DNA from: Pseudomonas gingeri
GTDB taxonomy: Bacteria; Pseudomonadota; Gammaproteobacteria; Pseudomonadales; Pseudomonadaceae
Assembly: GCF_013386115.1 (NCBI RefSeq)
Contig: NZ_JACAOR010000001.1
Span: forward strand, 958,639 to 1,022,638
DNA length: 64,000 nt
Reading direction: 5' to 3'
A model generated the notes under the pieces. That model was not told where the DNA came from, did no database searches, and saw nothing but the letters and a program-made list of their open reading frames with translations. Shown in pieces: positions 60,292-64,000 of this stretch; positions within the stretch are counted from its first letter, which is position 1; each line of letters begins with the position of its first letter. The translations under genes and the position numbers were made by a program.

Positions 60292-60711
60292 ATGAAAACC
60301 CTGAAGTTCGTCACCTCGACCCTGATCGCCGCGACCCTGCTCGCCAGCACCGGCGCCTTTGCCCATGAAGCCGGTTCCAGTCAGGAAAAGATCACCGTGC
60401 TGCAGGAACACCCGCTGCTCAATGCGCCGGGCAAGAAAGCCATGATGCTGACGGTCGACTACCTGCCGGGACAGTCCTCGATTGCCCACAAGCACCAGGG
60501 CACGGCCATGGCCTATGTGCTGGAAGGCGAGATCACCTCCCAGGTCAAGGGTGAACAGGCGATCACCTACAAGGCCGGGCAATCCTGGTACGAACCGGCC
60601 GGCTCCGAACACCTGGTATCGAAGAACGCCAGCGACAAGAAGCCCGCCAGGTTGCTGGTGTTCATGTTCATGGACGAGAAGGACGCGGTGCTGATTCCGC
60701 TGAATCAGTAA
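60292..60711 (+). CDS. exported cupin domain protein
   Basis: A 139-aa protein with a signal peptide (MKTLKFVTSTLIAATLLASTGAFA) and a single cupin barrel. The metal-binding His/Glu residues lie in SIAHKHQGTAMAYVLEGE and EPAGSEHLVS. Small periplasmic cupins of this kind often accompany ABM and AhpD genes, but their reaction is unknown. An AGCGCTCA-N5-TGAGCGCT inverted repeat lies at 60240-60260, upstream of its start, and may be an operator or a hairpin. Confidence 0.87.
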   Translation: MKTLKFVTSTLIAATLLASTGAFAHEAGSSQEKITVLQEHPLLNAPGKKAMMLTVDYLPGQSSIAHKHQGTAMAYVLEGEITSQVKGEQAITYKAGQSWYEPAGSEHLVSKNASDKKPARLLVFMFMDEKDAVLIPLNQ

Positions 60712-60740
60712 GGAACCTGATTCACGCTCCCGACCACTCA
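60712..60740 (+). promoter_or_regulatory. hrp box: HrpL-type sigma promoter
   Basis: GGAACC at 60712-60717, a 16-base spacer and CCACTCA at 60734-60740 match exactly the hrp box GGAACC-N16-CCACNNA recognised by the ECF sigma factor HrpL of type III secretion regulons. It lies 108 bases before the harpin-like gene, and begins in the base after the stop of the cupin gene. Confidence 0.85.
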
Positions 60741-60848
60741 CCGATACGCAAGCGGCATTTCTACAGGCTCTGACCTCGTTCCGATGAGCCTTCCAGATCC
60801 GCTTGCGTGACGGGTATCTCACCACTGCGATAACAAGGGAGCACACAT

Positions 60849-61775
60849 ATGTCGTTATCCGTAAACGGAGGATCTGCGTTCATTCCGCAGAACCTCACGC
60901 CACACGAACATTCCGCAACGGCTGGCCACAACGGACAGAACAACCTTGCCGCCTCCTTGCTGTTCGGCAGTGGCAACGGTGGTGCGGTGAACTTTGCCCC
61001 GCCCTCGTCGCGAATCGAGGGCACACATGACGCCTCACACGCCTCGGCAGCCCATAACCGCTCGGTGCAATCGCCCGGCAACGAGGGCGAAGCCGGTGGC
61101 ATGGACGAAGTCATCAAGCTGCTGCAGTCCCTGTTGCAAGCCTTGATGAAAATGATGGGCGGTAGCAACGCGGACGATAGCGACAGCGACTCGGACAAAG
61201 CCGGGGGCGCTGCCGGAGCCGGCAACAGCCGTCCATCAGGCAGCGGCGCTTCGCCCGCGCCGCAGAACCTCGCGGCTCAACCCGGCAACAGCCCGCAGAA
61301 AGCGCAAGGTGCCGACGGCGCCGCCAGTACGGCCGATGTCGGCAACGCCCCCAAAGGCATGCCCCAGAGCCTCTGGAAAGATTGCGTGGAGTCCGGCAAG
61401 AAATTCGGTGTCGACCCCTACGTACTGGCGGCGCAGTCGAAGCAGGAAAGCAACTTCGGCAAGGATCTTTCCGGCCCCAGCGGCGGCGACGGCGTCATGC
61501 AGGTGGAACCGAGCACACGGGCCGCCTACGCCAGCCAGTTCCAGGAAAAGACCGGGCACGCCTACAACCATGGCAGCCAGTCGGATCAGGTGGCAATGGC
61601 CGCGCTGATCATGGGCAGCAAAGGTGGCGACACGACCTCCCAACTGCAGAAGTACAACGGCGGTGATAACTGGAAGCCGGGCGCGACGGACTCCTATGGC
61701 CGGGTGATCAAGGCCGACGAGTACGCCGCCAGTGTAGAAAAGATTGCCCAGCAGTTGCGCAACAACGTAGCTTGA
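60849..61775 (+). CDS. harpin-like protein with lytic transglycosylase domain (type III secretion helper, HopP1-like)
   Basis: A 308-aa protein. Residues 1-165 are Gly/Ser/Ala/Asn-rich, without Cys, and contain one amphipathic helix (MDEVIKLLQSLLQALMKMMG, about 85-104), the build of harpins. Residues about 175-300 form an SLT-type lytic transglycosylase (LAAQSKQESNFG with the catalytic Glu; GVMQVEPSTRAAY). No Sec signal is seen, and the N-terminus is Ser-rich, as in type III substrates. The promoter is a perfect hrp box. It probably cuts peptidoglycan for passage of the type III needle or acts as a translocation helper. No type III apparatus genes lie in this window. AAGGGAG precedes the ATG. 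Confidence 0.85.
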   Translation: MSLSVNGGSAFIPQNLTPHEHSATAGHNGQNNLAASLLFGSGNGGAVNFAPPSSRIEGTHDASHASAAHNRSVQSPGNEGEAGGMDEVIKLLQSLLQALMKMMGGSNADDSDSDSDKAGGAAGAGNSRPSGSGASPAPQNLAAQPGNSPQKAQGADGAASTADVGNAPKGMPQSLWKDCVESGKKFGVDPYVLAAQSKQESNFGKDLSGPSGGDGVMQVEPSTRAAYASQFQEKTGHAYNHGSQSDQVAMAALIMGSKGGDTTSQLQKYNGGDNWKPGATDSYGRVIKADEYAASVEKIAQQLRNNVA

Positions 61776-61837
61776 GGATACCCGCCGTCCCATAGGTCCT
61801 GCCGGCATTTCGAGCCCGTTGAAGTGCCGGCGTGGCG

Positions 61838-62995
61838 CTACGCCCGGGACGCGATCCGTGGCTGCAGCAGCATGCCCGTGTAATGGATCAGGAACAGCGC
61901 GAACGACAGGCTCCAGAGCGCTGCGGCGATCCCCAGGCCGAGATCGAGGAACGGCACCAGGACAATGCGGCACAGCGCCCCCAGTTGCAACGCGGCAAAT
62001 GCCCAGCCCAGCGCCCTGGGCGGCTGCAGGGCACGTCCGGTATGCCCCAGGCTGACCCGGGCGATCATCGCCAGGATCATCCCACCGATACCGCCAACCG
62101 CCAGGCCATGACTGACCAGGCTCTGTTGCACCAGCCACCCCAGATGCCAGGCGGCCATGCCCAGCGTGGCCATCAACAGCCAGCCATAGGCCAGGTACAG
62201 CGACCAGAGCAGCGGCACCCGCCAGAGTCCGCGATCATGCCAGCGCCACAGGCGCAGGCCATGCAACCCGGCCAACGGCAGGTAGAGCGCCGCCAACCAT
62301 GAATGGGCAGACTCGCCGAGACCACAGGCCGTCAACAAGGCCACCAGCAACGTGCCGAGCAACAGCACCTTGTCCTCATGGGCCAGGGCCACGAACGGCA
62401 CGCTGCTACCGAGCCCGCGCTGGATGAAGAACGGTATGACCCGCCCGCCGATCACGCTCATAAGGGCGGCAACCAACCATATTCCGGCCAGTACCCCACG
62501 ACGCTGCAAGCCGTCGTCCTGCTCCACGATGCCCCACAGCGTCAGTCCCTGACAGACAGCCAACAAGCCCAGCACCGCGACAATGGGATAGTTGTTGCGC
62601 TTCTTCGCCGCCAGCAACTGCTGCCCGAGCAACCAGGCCAGCGTGGGCAGGAACGGCAGTTGCAGGGCAATCACCCAGGTACCGGGCAGCGGCAGCCACC
62701 AGGCGATACGCGCCAATGACCAGAGCGCGAACAAGCCGATCAACGGCCAGCCATGGGTACCAGGGCCTCCGGTCCAGTTGGGCACGGCGGTCAGCAGAAA
62801 GCCCGCAATCAGCGCGCCGGTGAAGCCGAACGGCATCTCGTGCCGGTGCCAGGCCAGTCCGCCGGCGAACGGCTGCCAGTTGCCGAAACCGCCGTACAGC
62901 CAGACACCCCAGCCCGCCAGGGCGATACAGGCGAACAGCGCCCCACCGAGAAAGAATGGTCGAAAGCCCAGGCTCCAGAGCGGTAGCGACTTCAT
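61838..62995 (-). CDS. nnrS: NnrS family heme-copper membrane protein
   Basis: A 385-aa inner-membrane protein with about 12 helices, matching NnrS. WSLGFRPFFLGGALFA at the start, LAWHRHEMPFGF (about residue 57), RVIPFFIQRGLG (about 208) and LVSHGLAVGGIGGMILAMIARVSLGHTGR (His-rich, about 310-335; two parts) are family features. NnrS lessens nitrosative stress from nitric oxide metabolism and is usually regulated by NO-responsive factors. The start at 62995 overlaps the stop of the 83-aa gene (ATGA). Confidence 0.9.
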   Translation of the reverse strand: MKSLPLWSLGFRPFFLGGALFACIALAGWGVWLYGGFGNWQPFAGGLAWHRHEMPFGFTGALIAGFLLTAVPNWTGGPGTHGWPLIGLFALWSLARIAWWLPLPGTWVIALQLPFLPTLAWLLGQQLLAAKKRNNYPIVAVLGLLAVCQGLTLWGIVEQDDGLQRRGVLAGIWLVAALMSVIGGRVIPFFIQRGLGSSVPFVALAHEDKVLLLGTLLVALLTACGLGESAHSWLAALYLPLAGLHGLRLWRWHDRGLWRVPLLWSLYLAYGWLLMATLGMAAWHLGWLVQQSLVSHGLAVGGIGGMILAMIARVSLGHTGRALQPPRALGWAFAALQLGALCRIVLVPFLDLGLGIAAALWSLSFALFLIHYTGMLLQPRIASRA

Positions 62996-63243
62996 GCAAT
63001 TTGCAGCCGCTGGCCGGCAAGACCCAACTGGCGCTGGGCGAGCAGGCGCATCACATAGCCGATCTTCAACAGGGTCGGGCCGAGAATCACCATCGCGTGC
63101 ATCGACACCAGCACCGGCAGGCCGAGATGACCGTCGTAGAGGTAGGCACCATAGATGCCCAGGCTTAACAGGAGCAGCCCGAGGACAAGGATACGAGTGG
63201 ACAGGTGCAGGACATTCAGCGGGGATTCGAGAAAGGCGAACAT
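62992..63243 (-). CDS. small membrane protein paired with NnrS
   Basis: An 83-aa protein with two hydrophobic segments (about residues 15-36 and 43-62) joined by a short YLYDGHLG loop. It is co-translated with nnrS by a 4-base overlap. A perfect 10-bp inverted repeat stands 17 bases upstream. I do not recognise a named family, but its coupling suggests a partner or regulator of NnrS. Confidence 0.75.
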   Translation of the reverse strand: MFAFLESPLNVLHLSTRILVLGLLLLSLGIYGAYLYDGHLGLPVLVSMHAMVILGPTLLKIGYVMRLLAQRQLGLAGQRLQIA

Positions 63244-63259
63244 GACATGGCACTCCCGG

Positions 63260-63285
63260 TGCAGTTCAGTGACACCTGAACTGCA
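63260..63285. promoter_or_regulatory. 26-bp palindrome upstream of the nnrS operon
   Basis: TGCAGTTCAG at 63260-63269 and CTGAACTGCA at 63276-63285 are perfect 10-bp inverted arms with a 6-base centre. The remaining gap 63286-63435 is AT-rich and contains ATCAA words but no full ANR/DNR site (TTGAT-N4-ATCAA). The palindrome is probably an operator or a 5'-UTR hairpin of the nnrS transcript. Confidence 0.6.
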
Positions 63286-63435
63286 TCACGAATCGTGCCA
63301 GTCATATAATCAATTAAAATCAAACAGTTAGAGGCATACAAGTCAATTTGACCACAACCGAAGAGTAGTCATAAAGACACGAAAAGAGGTCACTATGACT
63401 CTACCCCATTCAACCGCCGCCACCGAATCCGGCGA

Positions 63436-64000
63436 TTACAAGCGACCCTGCCGCTTGTCCTCGGCCAGCTTGAGCAGCGGTGGCGCGGTGTACAGGTTTT
63501 CCGGCTGGAGCCGTTCCCAGAGGCCGCCCTTGCCCAAAGCCCTGCCCGCCTGATCTTCGCGCTGGAGCCATTGCTCGACGCTCTTGATGCGGTTGGGATG
63601 GATTTCATCCAGCAGCGCGTAGTCGCGCTCGACGATTCCATGCTTCCAGACATTCCAGAAGCCGGTGAAGTTGTCGCGGAAACTCATGGTGCTTTTGTCG
63701 TTGGGATCGGCGTTGTAACCGGCAGGCAACTGGGCGGCCATCTTCAGCGGACCGTTCCAGTAGGTTTCCAGCTCCGTGTCGATGTAGCGCGCCGGATGCC
63801 CGGTGACCTTCTCGAACGCCGCGGCCAGGGCGTGATAGTCGACATGTTCGATGGCAACCTCCAGGTTCATGCCGTTCGCCTGCTGCTGATTGTCGAACAA
63901 CCAGCGGGCGTAATACCCGCAGTCCTCGAGTGCTACATGGGGTATGGCACCGGTGCCGAGCGGCACCCGCCAGGTCACCACACCGTCTTCTACCGAAGGC
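63436..64000 (-). CDS. NmrA-like NAD(P)-binding family protein (C-terminal part; 5' end outside window)
   Basis: 188 codons of the 3' part of a gene that runs off the right edge in the same frame. VPLGTGAIPHVALEDCGYYARWLFDN is followed by LEVAIEHVDYHALAAAFEKVTGHPARYID: this is the C-terminal substrate domain of NmrA/HSCARG-type redox sensors, with the N-terminal Rossmann fold outside the window. Such proteins bind NAD(P) with little or no catalysis and act in regulation. It lies divergent in sense from nothing here, being on the same strand as nnrS and 192 bases upstream of its operon. Confidence 0.8.
   Translation of the reverse strand, partial: PSVEDGVVTWRVPLGTGAIPHVALEDCGYYARWLFDNQQQANGMNLEVAIEHVDYHALAAAFEKVTGHPARYIDTELETYWNGPLKMAAQLPAGYNADPNDKSTMSFRDNFTGFWNVWKHGIVERDYALLDEIHPNRIKSVEQWLQREDQAGRALGKGGLWERLQPENLYTAPPLLKLAEDKRQGRL

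Noticed and set aside
63286..63330. ANR/DNR box upstream of nnrS
   Set aside because: Only a single ATCAA half-site with a mismatched partner (TCAAT) is present.

Overview
The window looks like a stretch of the chromosome of a fluorescens-group Pseudomonas. It is GC-rich (about 63% by eye) and densely packed with short intergenic gaps. It carries typical Pseudomonas REP sequences (GTGGGAGCGGGCTTGCC type), an Hxc type II secretion locus with its Vre sigma/anti-sigma/receptor genes, and a HrpL-type promoter. No rRNA, tRNA, CRISPR array or intact insertion sequence was seen. All gene names rest on reading motifs and gene order; no database search was possible.

Layout. 1-378: the 3' end of a phage-tail-like cluster. 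388-2565: a TetR regulator with a strong operator, facing an AbrB-type membrane transporter and a small membrane protein. 2873-8012: DJ-1/PfpI protein, exported multicopper oxidase, a 140-aa protein of unknown function and a tyrosinase, read as one phenol-oxidising cassette. 8066-13587: a small secreted repeat protein, then a GntR regulator divergent from an aspartase/fumarase-superfamily lyase, a DctA-like symporter and a divergent FumC. 13604-20934: ordinary single genes (SDR/AraC pair, alpha/beta hydrolase, GNAT, LysR, periplasmic nuclease, RNA methyltransferase-like protein, RarD).

21074-25472: a 1360-aa Ig-like repeat protein bracketed by two near-identical direct repeats of about 95 bp. 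Each repeat holds a CTGTCA-N4-TGACAG palindrome, and the palindrome recurs at 58059 upstream of a small unknown protein. This is the least explained structure in the window. 25508-36174: a tightly overlapping minus-strand operon joining an ABC amino-acid-type importer to an FAD hydroxyacid dehydrogenase, an aminotransferase, a thiol dioxygenase, a GST and a four-rhodanese/PLP-lyase fusion, probably for uptake and breakdown of a sulfur compound. A LysR gene faces it.

37303-44252: a REP-derived tandem array, a two-component system and a divergent RND efflux pair. 44277-57288: hxcS-R-Q-Z-Y-X-T, hxcV, hxcP, hxcU-W and vreR-I-A in the order known from P. aeruginosa, but with the RND pump where lapA/lapB lie there. 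57462-60711: small unknown proteins and a redox/quinone-type detoxification group (azoreductase, AhpD-like, ABM monooxygenase, cupin). 60712-61775: a hrp box followed by a harpin-like protein with a lytic transglycosylase domain, an orphan type III secretion accessory gene. 61838-64000: NnrS with a small membrane partner, and a truncated NmrA-like gene at the right edge.
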